NCBI GenBank assembly: GCA_003058495.1
Contig: QBVC01000010.1
Coordinates: 1 to 64,000 of the forward strand
DNA: 64,000 nucleotides
Source: a gamma proteobacterium symbiont of Ctena orbiculata
GTDB taxonomy: Bacteria; Pseudomonadota; Gammaproteobacteria; Chromatiales; Chromatiaceae
Direction: 5' to 3'
Both the position numbers and the translations under genes were made by a program. Below are positions 21,418 to 32,952 of this stretch, piece after piece. The first letter of the stretch is position 1. The number at the start of each line of letters is the position of its first letter. The notes beneath the pieces were generated by a model. It did not search any database. It was not told the DNA's origin and worked only from the letters and a program-made list of their open reading frames with translations.

Positions 21418-23517
21418 ATGTTCGTTAGACTGTTCAAACCTGAACTGTTGTCGAACTCGGAATACCAACAGGCATTGGTCAGGTTGTCCATCTGGCTGTT
21501 CAGTATCCTGTTTATGTGGCTCGGTGCGACGACAGGCTACTATGCCGTCGATTACCACCTCTTTATACTTCTCTACCAGTGCTACCTGTTTATCTTTCTG
21601 GCTATTCTGCTCAGCATCGTCTTCCGACCCGATCTGCCCCATCGTAAAGGGGTTACGCTTCTGCTCGATGTAAGCGCAACCAGCCTTGCCATCGTCATAA
21701 CAACGGATGCCATCAGTCCGTTCTACCTGGTCTACCTGTGGATCTACATCTCCTACGGGACAAGATATGGCAAGAGACTTCTGATGACGGCCACCCTGTT
21801 CAGTTTCCTTGCCTACAACGGCGTGCTGCTCTATCTGGATGCATGGCAGAGCCATGGATTCGATGCCTTCTTTTTCCTGCTGCTACTGGTGGTGCTTCCG
21901 CTGTATCAATATTACCTGATGAAGCAGCTCCACATCGCCAAGGAGGAGGCGGAGAGTGCGAAAAAGGCGCGCGGGGACTTCCTGACAACCATGACTCACG
22001 AATTGCGCACCCCCCTGATCGGTGTCATCGGCATGACCAGACTGATGCAGGGAACCCCATTGGACAAGGAACAGAAAGAGTACCTCCACTCGATTCAATC
22101 GTCGGCACATATGCTGAGATCCCTGATCAGCGATGTACTCGACCTGTCCAAGATCGATGCCAACAGGCTCGAGCTGGCGGCCGAGTGGTTCGATATCCGC
22201 AAGTTGGTCAAAGGCGTTACCGCGGGCCTGGCCGAGGAGGCGCACGACAAACAGCTTGAACTCCTCTGTTGGGTCGATCCGCGGCTGCCTTGGGAGCTCT
22301 ACGGGGACAAGCTGAGAATTTCGCAGATTCTCTACAATCTGCTGGGCAATGCGGTGAAGTTTACCGACAAGGGCCACGTCCGCCTGCAACTGGTCAATGT
22401 GGCTGAGTCCGGGGATTTTGCCCAGGCCCACCTTTTGATCAGGGTCGAGGATACCGGCATCGGCATTCCGCAGGATCGACAGGCCTCCGTGTTTGATTGT
22501 TTCTGGCAAGCGGATATCGGCAATACGCGCCGCTTCGAGGGGGCCGGATTGGGGACGACAGTGGTGCGGGATCTGACGCGACTCATGGGCGGCAGGGTGG
22601 AGCTTGTCAGTGAATCGGGTGAGGGTTCGACCTTCTGCGCCAGGCTGCCGTTGCAGGCGAGAGGCGAGCCGGCAGGATCGAAAGCGGGTCATCCGCTTGC
22701 CGGGCGCAGCCTCCTGGTCTATGAGCAGAATCCCGTGGCGATGCGGCTTCACTGCAAGGTCGCGCGCGAGTTCGGAATGCAGGTTGTCAGTGCAAGCTTT
22801 CCCGGCGAGTTTCTTGCCAGTCTCGACAGCAGGGTTGAGTTGCTGATGGTATGCGACTCACTCCAGGATACCTCGATCAAGGAGATACTCTACAAAGCTC
22901 AGGCGGCGGCGCCGTCACTGCCTGTCATCGTCGCGGGGTATCGTGGCCGGCTGAGTGAGATGGGTATGGTCAAGGATCCTGAAAATACCCTGATCAAGCC
23001 GTTTCTCGCCGAGGAGTTCGCGTTTATGGCGATGAACGCCCTGGGACTCGACTTGAATCAGCAGCGACCTGCAATCCCGGGCGATGACCTTTCGCCAAAG
23101 CGTGGGGGAATGAAAATTCTCCTCGCGGAGGACAATGCCATTGCTGCCAAGGTGCTATCGACCTTGTTGACGCAACGCGGACATAAGGTACGGCTGACCA
23201 GGGATGGCTTCGAGGCCTTGCAGGCGATTGCGGATGATGAGTTTGAACTGGCCTTTATCGATCTGCGCATGCCGAATATCGATGGCCTCGAGTTCACCCG
23301 ACGCTACCGAAGTAATGAGCCGAAGCACCGCTACATGCCTATCTATGCATTGACCGCAAACAGTGTGGAGGAGATGTTCGAACACTGTGTCGAGGCGGGT
23401 ATGGATGGATTTCTGAGCAAGCCTGTCGAGCCGGAGATGTTGGATGCGATAATCGATCAGTATAGTTCCAGGCGTGATCGAAACTGTATCGGCCAGCCGC
23501 TCCCCGTCCCAAGCTAG
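21418..23517 (+). CDS. RpfC-like hybrid sensor histidine kinase
   Basis: The 699-residue protein begins with about six membrane helices (residues 15-165), resembling the sensor part of RpfC. A DHp domain follows with the phospho-acceptor in THELRTPL (His194), then a HATPase_c domain with NLLGNAVKFT and DTGIGIP. Residues about 425-545 form a degenerate receiver lacking the acidic pocket and phospho-Asp. A complete receiver follows (AEDN, Asp615 in FIDLRMPNIDG, Thr in ALTAN, Lys668 in SKPVE). No HPt domain is seen, so the phosphorelay partner lies elsewhere. Starts at 21325 and 21409 are possible; 21418 is preferred because GAGAGG lies 10 bases upstream. No rpfF or rpfG is nearby, so the signal is unknown. 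Confidence 0.85.
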   Translation: MFVRLFKPELLSNSEYQQALVRLSIWLFSILFMWLGATTGYYAVDYHLFILLYQCYLFIFLAILLSIVFRPDLPHRKGVTLLLDVSATSLAIVITTDAISPFYLVYLWIYISYGTRYGKRLLMTATLFSFLAYNGVLLYLDAWQSHGFDAFFFLLLLVVLPLYQYYLMKQLHIAKEEAESAKKARGDFLTTMTHELRTPLIGVIGMTRLMQGTPLDKEQKEYLHSIQSSAHMLRSLISDVLDLSKIDANRLELAAEWFDIRKLVKGVTAGLAEEAHDKQLELLCWVDPRLPWELYGDKLRISQILYNLLGNAVKFTDKGHVRLQLVNVAESGDFAQAHLLIRVEDTGIGIPQDRQASVFDCFWQADIGNTRRFEGAGLGTTVVRDLTRLMGGRVELVSESGEGSTFCARLPLQARGEPAGSKAGHPLAGRSLLVYEQNPVAMRLHCKVAREFGMQVVSASFPGEFLASLDSRVELLMVCDSLQDTSIKEILYKAQAAAPSLPVIVAGYRGRLSEMGMVKDPENTLIKPFLAEEFAFMAMNALGLDLNQQRPAIPGDDLSPKRGGMKILLAEDNAIAAKVLSTLLTQRGHKVRLTRDGFEALQAIADDEFELAFIDLRMPNIDGLEFTRRYRSNEPKHRYMPIYALTANSVEEMFEHCVEAGMDGFLSKPVEPEMLDAIIDQYSSRRDRNCIGQPLPVPS

Positions 23518-23568
23518 GCCAGGGATGCAGCCGGGGTGGAGTCCAAGCCGTTCAGCAATCCCGCTGTC

Positions 23569-24417
23569 TTACAGAGACAGGGCGCGCCAGATATCCAGGG
23601 TGGGCTTGGCCTGATTCATGGTATAGAAATGCAGCCCCGGAGCGCCTCCTTCCAGTAGCCGATCGCACAGCCCTACCACTATATCAGCGCCGTAGCTGCG
23701 TATGGCTTCCAGGTCTTCGCCAAATCCCTCGAGCCGTTTTCTCAGCCAGCGGGGAAGTTCAGCGCCACAGGCATCGGAAAAGCGGGCCAGTTGGGTGTAG
23801 TTTGTTATCGGCATGATGCCGGGCACGATCGGGATATCGATCTGCAGTTTTTGACAGCTGTCGAGAAAGCGGAAATAGGCATCGGCGTTGTAGAAATATT
23901 GGGTGATTGCGCTGTCCGCGCCCGCATCCACCTTGAGCTTGAAATAGTTCAGGTCCTGCTGCGCGCTGCTGGCCTGGGGATGGAACTCGGGATAGGCCGC
24001 GACCTCGATATGAAACTGTTTTGGATAGCTCTCCTGAATCAGTTCGACCAGCTGATTGGCATGACCCAGGTCGCTCAGCTCCCCCATCCCGGCACCCGAG
24101 GGCAGATCGCCGCGCAGGGCGACGAGACGACTGATGCCGAGCGCTTTGTAGTGCGCCAGAATCTCCAGGATCTCCTCCCGGCTGGCGCCGATACAGGAGA
24201 GATGGGGCGCAGTGGTGATCCGCTCTCCGATCAGCCACTCCACGGTATCGAAGGTACGCTGCCGGGTAGAACCCCCGGCACCGTAAGTGACCGAGAAGAA
24301 GGCTGGCTGCCTGGCGCTCAATTCTGCGACGGCCTTTTGCAGATTCTCCTGGCCTCTCTCCGTCTTAGGCGGGAAGAGTTCAAAACTGAAGGTCTTTTGT
24401 TGATTGTCTCTCTGCAT
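23569..24417 (-). CDS. metF: 5,10-methylenetetrahydrofolate reductase
   Basis: MetF is a FAD enzyme that reduces methylene-THF to methyl-THF, the methyl donor for methionine synthesis. The 282-residue length is typical. The N-terminal FSFELFPPKT motif holds the catalytic Glu, and VTYGAGGSTR (near residue 45), HLSCIG, ALRGDLP and the substrate region AYPEFHPQA follow in order. It is the last gene of a minus-strand group metK-ahcY-metF, lying 140 bases after ahcY with a strong hairpin between them. Confidence 0.96.
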   Translation of the reverse strand: MQRDNQQKTFSFELFPPKTERGQENLQKAVAELSARQPAFFSVTYGAGGSTRQRTFDTVEWLIGERITTAPHLSCIGASREEILEILAHYKALGISRLVALRGDLPSGAGMGELSDLGHANQLVELIQESYPKQFHIEVAAYPEFHPQASSAQQDLNYFKLKVDAGADSAITQYFYNADAYFRFLDSCQKLQIDIPIVPGIMPITNYTQLARFSDACGAELPRWLRKRLEGFGEDLEAIRSYGADIVVGLCDRLLEGGAPGLHFYTMNQAKPTLDIWRALSL

Positions 24418-24509
24418 GGTAGATCTTTCGTGCTAAAGCCGGTGGGCCGCCGACCCGGATCGGCAATTGCCGCATCGGGCCGGGAAATGCCGTGGCGTCG
24501 TTTCGAATG

Positions 24510-24539
24510 CCGGGGTGCGGCACTGCCGCCGCACCCCGG
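24510..24539 (-). other. Strong hairpin between ahcY and metF
   Basis: CCGGGGTGCGG and its complement form a 12-bp GC-rich stem with a short loop, 18 bases downstream of the ahcY stop. There is no T-run on the minus strand, so it is not a classical terminator; it may protect the ahcY message end or lower read-through to metF. Confidence 0.55.
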
Positions 24540-24557
24540 GACTTCATCTTCCGCTGC

Positions 24558-25997
<1,440 letters not shown>

Positions 25998-26020
25998 GGT
26001 AGTCAGCTCCTGAATATCGT

Positions 26021-26100
26021 GAGTGAGCGCGGTTGGAATCTGTGTGCTTCCCTTCCGAGCCTGGCGGATTCGAGACCCGTTGCAGCGCTCCTCGGAGAGG
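26021..26100 (-). promoter_or_regulatory. S-adenosylhomocysteine (SAH) riboswitch
   Basis: On the minus strand the leader reads TCCGAGGAGCGCTGCAACGG, then GCCAGGCTCGG, then AACCGCGCTCAC, which is the conserved order of the SAH aptamer. GAGCGC (26085-26090) pairs with GCGCTC (26025-26030) as the closing stem, and TCCGAG (26091-26096) pairs with CTCGGA (26054-26059) as the pseudoknot. A hairpin CGG/CCG fits the internal stem. It ends 24 bases before the ahcY ATG, so the aptamer can act directly on the ahcY leader. Known members of the class turn on ahcY when SAH is high. Confidence 0.9.
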
Positions 26101-26107
26101 GGTGTGT

Positions 26108-26247
26108 TAATTATGAATTATGAATTTTGAATTTTGAATTGTCGAGCGCGCTCCGCGCGGCTGTTTTGAAACGCTATACCATTCAAAAAAGCGCGAGCGC
26201 AGCGAGCACCTCCCAATTCAAAATTAACAATTCAAAATTCAAAATTG
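26108..26247. repeat. AT-rich inverted-repeat element between metK and ahcY
   Basis: The element has imperfect AT-rich ends: repeats of TGAATTTTGAATT on the left (26114-26140) and the complementary AATTCAAAATTCAAAATT type on the right (26214-26246). The core holds GC-rich GCGCGAGCGCAGCGAGC-like DNA. It contains no ORF and resembles small non-autonomous repeats found dispersed in intergenic DNA. A half copy lies at 31641-31660. Confidence 0.6.
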
Positions 26248-26251
26248 TTTT

Positions 26252-27436
26252 TTAGAGTCCGGCGTCTTCGCGCAGCGCCTCCGCCTTGTCGGTCAGCTCC
26301 CAGGTGAATCCCTCGTCCTCGCGGCCAAAATGACCGTAGGCCGCGGTCTTGAGATACTTGATCTGATCATAGTTCAGCAGGTCGAGCATCTTCAGAATGC
26401 CGTAGGGCCGCAGGTCGAAATGGCTGCGCACCAGCGCTGCAATCTTCTCGTCGGCCAGTTTACCCGTGCCGAAGGTCTCGATCATGATCGAGGTGGGCTC
26501 GGCGACACCAATCGCGTAGGAGACCTGGATTTCGCAGCGTTCCGCCAGCCCGGCGGCAACGATATTCTTCGCCACATAGCGACCGGCGTAGGCGGCGGAG
26601 CGGTCTACCTTGGAGGGATCCTTGCCGGAGAAGGCCCCGCCGCCGTGACGTGCCGAGCCGCCGTAGGTGTCGACGATGATCTTGCGTCCGGTGAGGCCGC
26701 AATCGCCTACCGGACCGCCTATGACGAAGCTGCCGGTGGGATTGATGTGGATCTTGTCCTGGGGGCACCGGTCCAGCCACTCCTTTGGCAGCACCGGTTG
26801 AATGATGTTCTCCATCACCGCTTCATAGAGGTGCTTGTAATCGATATCCGGGTCGTGCTGGGTCGAGAGCACAACCGCGCCGATGCCGCTGACCTTGCCG
26901 TCCTCGTAGTGCAGGGTAACCTGGCTCTTGGCATCAGGACGAAGCCAGGGGAGGATCCCGGCATTGCGTATCTCCGACTGCCGCTGCATCAGGCGTTGGG
27001 CGTAGGTGATGGGCGCGGGCATCAGCACATCGGTCTCGTCTGTCGCATAGCCGAACATCATCCCCTGATCGCCGGCACCCTGCTCTTCCGGGCTGGTTCG
27101 GTCGACGCCCTGGGCGATATCGCTCGACTGTTTGCCGATCAGGGACATCACGGCGCAGGTGGAGCCGTCGAAACCGACATCCGAACTGGTGTAGCCGATG
27201 TCGCAGACGACCCTTCTCACCAATTCATCCAGGTCGATCCAGGCCTCTGTGGTGATCTCGCCGGCGACGATAACGGCCCCCGTCTTGATCAGTGTTTCAC
27301 ATGCCACCCGCGCCCTGTCGGGATTCGGATCGGTCTCTAGAATGGCGTCCAGCATGGCATCCGAGATCTGGTCGGCGACCTTGTCAGGGTGACCCTCTGA
27401 GACTGATTCGGAGGTAAAAATAAAATCTTTTGCCAT
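26252..27436 (-). CDS. metK: S-adenosylmethionine synthetase
   Basis: MetK makes S-adenosylmethionine from methionine and ATP. The 394-residue protein has the N-terminal [20 protein letters not shown] motif with the catalytic His near residue 16, the ATP-binding hexapeptide GAGDQG near 120 and the phosphate loop [19 protein letters not shown] near 265. The stop lies next to the inverted-repeat element; ahcY and metF follow on the same strand. The leader is about 100 bases before the divergent thioredoxin-fold gene; I found no SAM riboswitch in it. Confidence 0.98.
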   Translation of the reverse strand: MAKDFIFTSESVSEGHPDKVADQISDAMLDAILETDPNPDRARVACETLIKTGAVIVAGEITTEAWIDLDELVRRVVCDIGYTSSDVGFDGSTCAVMSLIGKQSSDIAQGVDRTSPEEQGAGDQGMMFGYATDETDVLMPAPITYAQRLMQRQSEIRNAGILPWLRPDAKSQVTLHYEDGKVSGIGAVVLSTQHDPDIDYKHLYEAVMENIIQPVLPKEWLDRCPQDKIHINPTGSFVIGGPVGDCGLTGRKIIVDTYGGSARHGGGAFSGKDPSKVDRSAAYAGRYVAKNIVAAGLAERCEIQVSYAIGVAEPTSIMIETFGTGKLADEKIAALVRSHFDLRPYGILKMLDLLNYDQIKYLKTAAYGHFGREDEGFTWELTDKAEALREDAGL

Positions 27437-27610
27437 TGATTTTCCTTCGACTTCGATTAGATGGATGCCACAAGATATTCCATTAGGCGGGGATGGCTGA
27501 CCACCGGCGGCGACAATTCCTAGCTTTGAGCGAAATCCGGATTTTACACATCAGTCTGCTTTTTGCATAATGCCCCACCCCACAATCAATTCAAACTATT
27601 AAAGGGATCA

Positions 27611-28180
27611 ATGATGGTTTCTTTACAGACCCCGATATGTGACTTTGGCGCACCGGCCCCCGATTTTCTGCTGCCCGGTGTCGACGGCCGTGACTGGTCC
27701 TTGAAACAGTGTGCAGGGGAGCGCGGCCTGTTGGTGATGTTCATCTGCAATCACTGCCCCTATGTGAAGGCTGTACAGCAGCGTATTGTACGGGATACCA
27801 AAGAGTTAGCGCTGTTGGGTATCAACTCGGTGGCAATCATGTCCAACGATCCCGCGGAATACGAGGAGGACTCGTTTGCGAATATGAAGCGGGTTTCCGA
27901 GCAGATGGGCTTTCCCTTTCCCTACCTGTTTGACGAGACCCAGGCCGTTGCCAAGAGCTACGGTGCCGTCTGTACGCCCGACTTCTTCGGCTACAATGCC
28001 GCGCTGGAGCTGCAGTATCGTGGCCGTCTCGATGAGAGCCGCAAGGAGACCGCCCCGGGCAGCGTACGGCGGGATCTTTTTGAGGCGATGAAACTGGTAG
28101 CGGAAAGCGGCCATGGACCCCGTGAACAGATACCCAGCATGGGCTGCTCCATCAAGTGGAGACAGGAACCAACCGATTGA
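27611..28180 (+). CDS. Thioredoxin-fold, peroxiredoxin-like protein (AhpC/TSA type)
   Basis: The 189-residue protein has an AhpC/TSA-like start (APAPDFLLPGVDG) and a CNHCPYVK motif (Cys46, Cys49), typical of the peroxiredoxin-like family with a thioredoxin-type C-x-x-C site. The conserved downstream cis-Pro region TPDFFGY is present. The natural substrate of this family is unsettled; a redox role in the cytoplasm is likely, as there is no signal peptide. Two ATG codons (27611, 27614) follow AAAGGG; a further upstream start is also open. It is divergent from metK. The 284 bases after it hold only small dyads (for example GGTCAG/CTGACC at 28272-28288). Confidence 0.8.
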   Translation: MMVSLQTPICDFGAPAPDFLLPGVDGRDWSLKQCAGERGLLVMFICNHCPYVKAVQQRIVRDTKELALLGINSVAIMSNDPAEYEEDSFANMKRVSEQMGFPFPYLFDETQAVAKSYGAVCTPDFFGYNAALELQYRGRLDESRKETAPGSVRRDLFEAMKLVAESGHGPREQIPSMGCSIKWRQEPTD

Positions 28181-28464
28181 TATTGTAAGGTTTATTAGGA
28201 TATTAGGGTTTTTTCATCAAGCCAGCTTATTGCCCTGTAAAGTTAGCTGCTTTGCCGGGACCCTGGGCTTGGGTCAGAATAGCTGACCTTTGCCCATTCG
28301 GCTGGCGGCTGTGCAATGGGGGTCAGATTCCCCGTTGGCTGTGAAATATCAATGCGAAGGGGTGCCGAAAAGGGGTTTATTGATAACGAATTCAGTGGCT
28401 TGCCACGCAATAACTTTTGTCCGACAGATACAGATTACTAACCAATTCTAATCAGGAGGGGTCA

Positions 28465-30453
28465 ATGTCCTCACGAAGAGAACTCGCCAATGCCATTCGT
28501 GCCCTGAGTATGGATGCAGTGCAGAAAGCCAATTCAGGCCATCCGGGTGCGCCCATGGGTATGGCGGATATCGCAGAGGTTCTGTGGAACAACCATATGA
28601 AACACAATCCGGCGAATCCGGACTGGGCTGATCGCGACCGCTTCGTTCTCTCCAACGGTCATGGTTCGATGCTCATCTACTCACTGCTGCACCTGACCGG
28701 CTATGAGTTGAGCATCGACGATCTGAAATCCTTTCGTCAGCTCCACTCCAAGACCCCGGGTCACCCGGAGTATGGCTATGCGCCGGGTGTCGAGACCACC
28801 ACCGGACCGCTGGGACAGGGCATTTCTAATGCGGTTGGCATGGCCCTGGCCGAGAAGACCCTCGCGGCACAGTTCAACAAACCGGGTCACGAGATCGTCG
28901 ATCACAGGACCTATGTCTTTCTCGGCGACGGCTGCATGATGGAGGGGATCTCCCATGAGGCCTGCTCCCTCGCGGGCACCCTGGGCCTGGGTAAGCTGAT
29001 CGCCTTCTGGGACGACAACGGCATCTCCATCGACGGCGAGACCGAGGGTTGGTTTACCGACGATACCCCCGGTCGTTTCGAGGCCTACGGCTGGCACGTG
29101 ATCCGTGATGTGGACGGCCATGACGCGGATGCCATCGATCGCGCGATCGAGGCGGCCAAGTCGACCGGCGACAAGCCGTCGCTGATCTGCTGCAAGACCA
29201 CCATCGGCTTCGGTTCACCGAACCTGGCTGGCAGCCATGACTGCCATGGCGCCCCCCTGGGCGCCGACGAGATCGTCGCCACCCGGGAACAGCTGGGTTG
29301 GTCCCATGACGCCTTCGTGGTGCCCGAAGAGATCTATGCGGCCTGGGACGCGAAGAGTGCCGGCGCCAGCGCCGAGAGTGAATGGGATGAGCGCTTCGCC
29401 TCTTATCAAGAGGTCCATCAGGGGCTTGCCGCGGAGTTCAAACGGCGCATGGCGGGGGAGCTTCCCGCCAACTGGGACGAGGAGACCGCCAGCTTCATCG
29501 CCGAGGTGAACGGCAAGGCCGAATCGCCGGCTACCCGCAAGGCTTCGCAAAACGCCCTCAACGGCTATGGCCCCCTGCTGCCCGAATTCCTCGGCGGTTC
29601 CGCCGACCTGTCGCCCTCCAACCTGACCGCCTGGTCCGGTTCGAGTTCGATCACCGACGGCAACGCCGACGGAAACTATATCTCCTACGGTGTGCGTGAG
29701 TTCGGCATGTCGGCGATCATGAACGGCGTCGCCCTGCACGGCGGTTTCATCCCCTATGGCGGCACCTTCCTGATGTTTTCCGAGTATGCCCGTAACGCGT
29801 TGCGCATGGCGGCGCTGATGAAACTGCGTTCGATCTTCGTCTACACCCACGACTCCGTCGGCCTGGGTGAGGACGGCCCCACCCATCAGCCCATCGAGCA
29901 GATTCCGACCCTGCGCATGATCCCGAACATGGACGTATGGCGCCCCTGCGACGGGGTCGAGACCGCCGTCGCCTGGAAGGCCGCCGTGGAGAAGGGGGAC
30001 GGTCCCACCTCCCTGATCTTCTCCCGCCAGGGTCTCGCCCACCAGGAGCGCAGCGACGAGCAGATTGCAAACATCGCGAGAGGCGGCTACGTGATCAAGG
30101 ATTGCGCCGGCACCCCCGACGCCATCGTCATCGCCACCGGTTCCGAGGTGGGCATCGCGATCCAGGGCGCCGCCGACTCCGGTAAGAATGTGCGTGTGGT
30201 TTCGATGCCGAACACCAAGGTATTCGATGAGCAGGACGCGGCCTACAAGGAGGCCGTGCTGCCCGCGGGCGTCACCGCCCGGGTTGCCGTGGAGGCCGCT
30301 GTCACCGACGGCTGGTACAAGTATGTGGGTATCAACGGCAAGGTGATCGGTATCAACCGCTTTGGCGAGTCCGCGCCGGCGGGTGAGCTGTTCAAGGCGT
30401 TCGGCTTTACCGCGGAGAACGTGGCCGCGGCCATCAACGAGGTTTCCGCCTGA
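28465..30453 (+). CDS. tkt: Transketolase
   Basis: Transketolase moves two-carbon units between sugar phosphates in the pentose phosphate and Calvin cycles, using thiamine diphosphate and Mg. The 662 residues include the N-terminal [15 protein letters not shown] block, the ThDP-binding motif [18 protein letters not shown] near residue 153 and the C-terminal half domain starting with STRKAS-type [11 protein letters not shown]. The ATG at 28465 has a strong AGGAGGGG upstream; an upstream extension is ignored. It is the first gene of a tkt-gap-pgk-pyk-fba group on the same strand. Confidence 0.97.
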   Translation: MSSRRELANAIRALSMDAVQKANSGHPGAPMGMADIAEVLWNNHMKHNPANPDWADRDRFVLSNGHGSMLIYSLLHLTGYELSIDDLKSFRQLHSKTPGHPEYGYAPGVETTTGPLGQGISNAVGMALAEKTLAAQFNKPGHEIVDHRTYVFLGDGCMMEGISHEACSLAGTLGLGKLIAFWDDNGISIDGETEGWFTDDTPGRFEAYGWHVIRDVDGHDADAIDRAIEAAKSTGDKPSLICCKTTIGFGSPNLAGSHDCHGAPLGADEIVATREQLGWSHDAFVVPEEIYAAWDAKSAGASAESEWDERFASYQEVHQGLAAEFKRRMAGELPANWDEETASFIAEVNGKAESPATRKASQNALNGYGPLLPEFLGGSADLSPSNLTAWSGSSSITDGNADGNYISYGVREFGMSAIMNGVALHGGFIPYGGTFLMFSEYARNALRMAALMKLRSIFVYTHDSVGLGEDGPTHQPIEQIPTLRMIPNMDVWRPCDGVETAVAWKAAVEKGDGPTSLIFSRQGLAHQERSDEQIANIARGGYVIKDCAGTPDAIVIATGSEVGIAIQGAADSGKNVRVVSMPNTKVFDEQDAAYKEAVLPAGVTARVAVEAAVTDGWYKYVGINGKVIGINRFGESAPAGELFKAFGFTAENVAAAINEVSA

Positions 30454-30463
30454 TAACGACCGC

Positions 30464-30482
30464 CGGGCACCCCGGGTGCCCG
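30464..30482 (+). other. Hairpin between tkt and gap
   Basis: CGGGCACC and GGTGCCCG form an 8-bp stem with a 3-base loop, 11 bases after the tkt stop and without a T-run. It may set differential mRNA stability within the cluster. Confidence 0.4.
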
Positions 30483-30526
30483 CTGGCAGGCTATTCAATT
30501 TAGATTACAACTCTATTTATCTATAA

Positions 30527-31540
<1,014 letters not shown>

Positions 31541-31550
31541 GGCGGCTCAA

Positions 31551-31577
31551 CATGGGGCGGGCCAAACCCGCCCCATG
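31551..31577 (+). other. Perfect 11-bp hairpin after gap
   Basis: CATGGGGCGGG and CCCGCCCCATG form a perfect stem with a 5-base loop, 10 bases after the gap stop, without a T-run. In other bacteria such structures after gap protect the message and let it outlast pgk; that role is inferred. Confidence 0.6.
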
Positions 31578-31640
31578 GATCGATGCAGTGAGTTTCGAAA
31601 TAGGGATTGTGTATTCGACAGGGCAACAGAAACTGTCAAC

Positions 31641-31660
31641 AGTTCATAATTCAAAATTCA
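31641..31660. repeat. Half copy of the AT-rich repeat, between gap and pgk
   Basis: TTCATAATTCAAAATTCA matches one end of the element at 26108-26247. The other end is not found in this gap of 154 bases. Confidence 0.4.
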
Positions 31661-31694
31661 CACTGAAAAAATAGAATCGACCTAGGAGTTCCTA

Positions 31695-32876
31695 ATGTCT
31701 TTCATCAAGTTGACCGACCTCGATCTCGCCGGCAAGCGAGTCCTGATTCGCGCTGACCTCAACGTCCCCGTCAAGGACGGCAAAGTCACATCGGATGCCC
31801 GGATTACCGCCTCCATGCCCACCATCGAGCATTGTGTCAAGGCGGGCGCCAGGGTTCAGGTGATGTCCCACCGCGGCCGCCCCACCGAGGGCGAGGTGGA
31901 TGCGGAGAACTCCATGCAGCCGATTGCCGACGACATGAGCGCCAAGCTCGGCAGCCCTGTCCGTCTGGTCAAGGATTATCTGCTGAGTGCCCCCGAGGTG
32001 GCGCAAGGCGAGGTGGTGCTGTTCGAGAATGTCCGCTTCAACAGCGGCGAGAAGAAAGACAACGAGGCGCTGGCAAGGCAGTATGCCGCCCTCTGCGATG
32101 TCTTCGTGATGGATGCCTTCGGCACCGCCCACCGCGCCCAGGCCTCCACCCACGGTGCCGGCAAGTTCGCGCCGACCGCCTGCGCCGGCCTGTTGCTGGC
32201 CGACGAGTTGGACAATCTCGCCAAGGCCCTGGCGAATCCCGCGCGGCCGATGGTGGCGATCGTGGGCGGTTCCAAGGTCTCGACCAAGCTGACCGTGCTC
32301 GAGGCGCTGTCGGAGAAGGTGGATCAGCTGGTGGTGGGCGGCGGTATCGCCAACACCTTCCTCAAGGCTAGCGGCCACAATGTGGGCAAATCCCTGTGCG
32401 AAGACGACCTGGTGCCCACCGCCCAGGCGTTGATCGAAAAGATGAAGGCGCGGGGGGCGAATATCCCCATTGCCACCGATGTTGTGGTCGGCAAGAACTT
32501 CGCGGAAGATGAGCCTGCGGTGCTGAAGAGCGCCGCTGAGGTTGCCGACGACGAGATGATCTTCGATATCGGTCCCGACAGCGCCAATGAGTTGGCCGAG
32601 GTCATCAAGCAGGCCGGCACCATTGTCTGGAACGGTCCGGTGGGTGTCTTCGAATTCGATCAGTTCGGCAAGGGTACCAAGACCGTATCCATGGCCATCG
32701 CCGAATCCGCTGGCTTCTCCCTCGCCGGCGGCGGCGACACCATCGCCGCGATCCAAAAGTATGATATCTATGACAAGGTTTCCTACATCTCCACCGCGGG
32801 CGGTGCATTTCTCGAGTACCTGGAAGGCAAGACCCTGCCCGCGGTGGCCATGCTTGAGGCCCGTGCAGCTGAGTAA
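31695..32876 (+). CDS. pgk: Phosphoglycerate kinase
   Basis: Pgk transfers a phosphate between 1,3-bisphosphoglycerate and ADP. The 393 residues show the substrate-binding signature [17 protein letters not shown] near residue 17, the conserved VMSHRGRP (residues about 56), the [16 protein letters not shown] block and the nucleotide-binding GGGDTIAAI near residue 350. AGGAG (31684-31688) precedes the ATG. The gene lies between gap and pyk in a central-carbon cluster. Confidence 0.97.
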   Translation: MSFIKLTDLDLAGKRVLIRADLNVPVKDGKVTSDARITASMPTIEHCVKAGARVQVMSHRGRPTEGEVDAENSMQPIADDMSAKLGSPVRLVKDYLLSAPEVAQGEVVLFENVRFNSGEKKDNEALARQYAALCDVFVMDAFGTAHRAQASTHGAGKFAPTACAGLLLADELDNLAKALANPARPMVAIVGGSKVSTKLTVLEALSEKVDQLVVGGGIANTFLKASGHNVGKSLCEDDLVPTAQALIEKMKARGANIPIATDVVVGKNFAEDEPAVLKSAAEVADDEMIFDIGPDSANELAEVIKQAGTIVWNGPVGVFEFDQFGKGTKTVSMAIAESAGFSLAGGGDTIAAIQKYDIYDKVSYISTAGGAFLEYLEGKTLPAVAMLEARAAE

Positions 32877-32897
32877 GATAGCGATTCGATCGGTCGA

Positions 32898-32924
32898 GGC
32901 TGGGCAGGGGCCCAGCCGTTTTTT
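32898..32924 (+). terminator. Terminator or attenuator between pgk and pyk
   Basis: GGCTGGG and CCCAGCC form a 7-bp stem with a 6-base loop followed by GTTTTTTC. It lies 21 bases after the pgk stop and only 28 bases before the pyk ATG, so it may limit rather than abolish read-through. Confidence 0.75.
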
Positions 32925-32952
32925 CATGGGCTAAGCATCTAGCTGGATCCGT

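Noticed and set aside
27437-27560. Possible SAM riboswitch in the metK leader
   Set aside because: I could not fit the core of SAM-I, SAM-II or other known classes; only scattered short matches exist.
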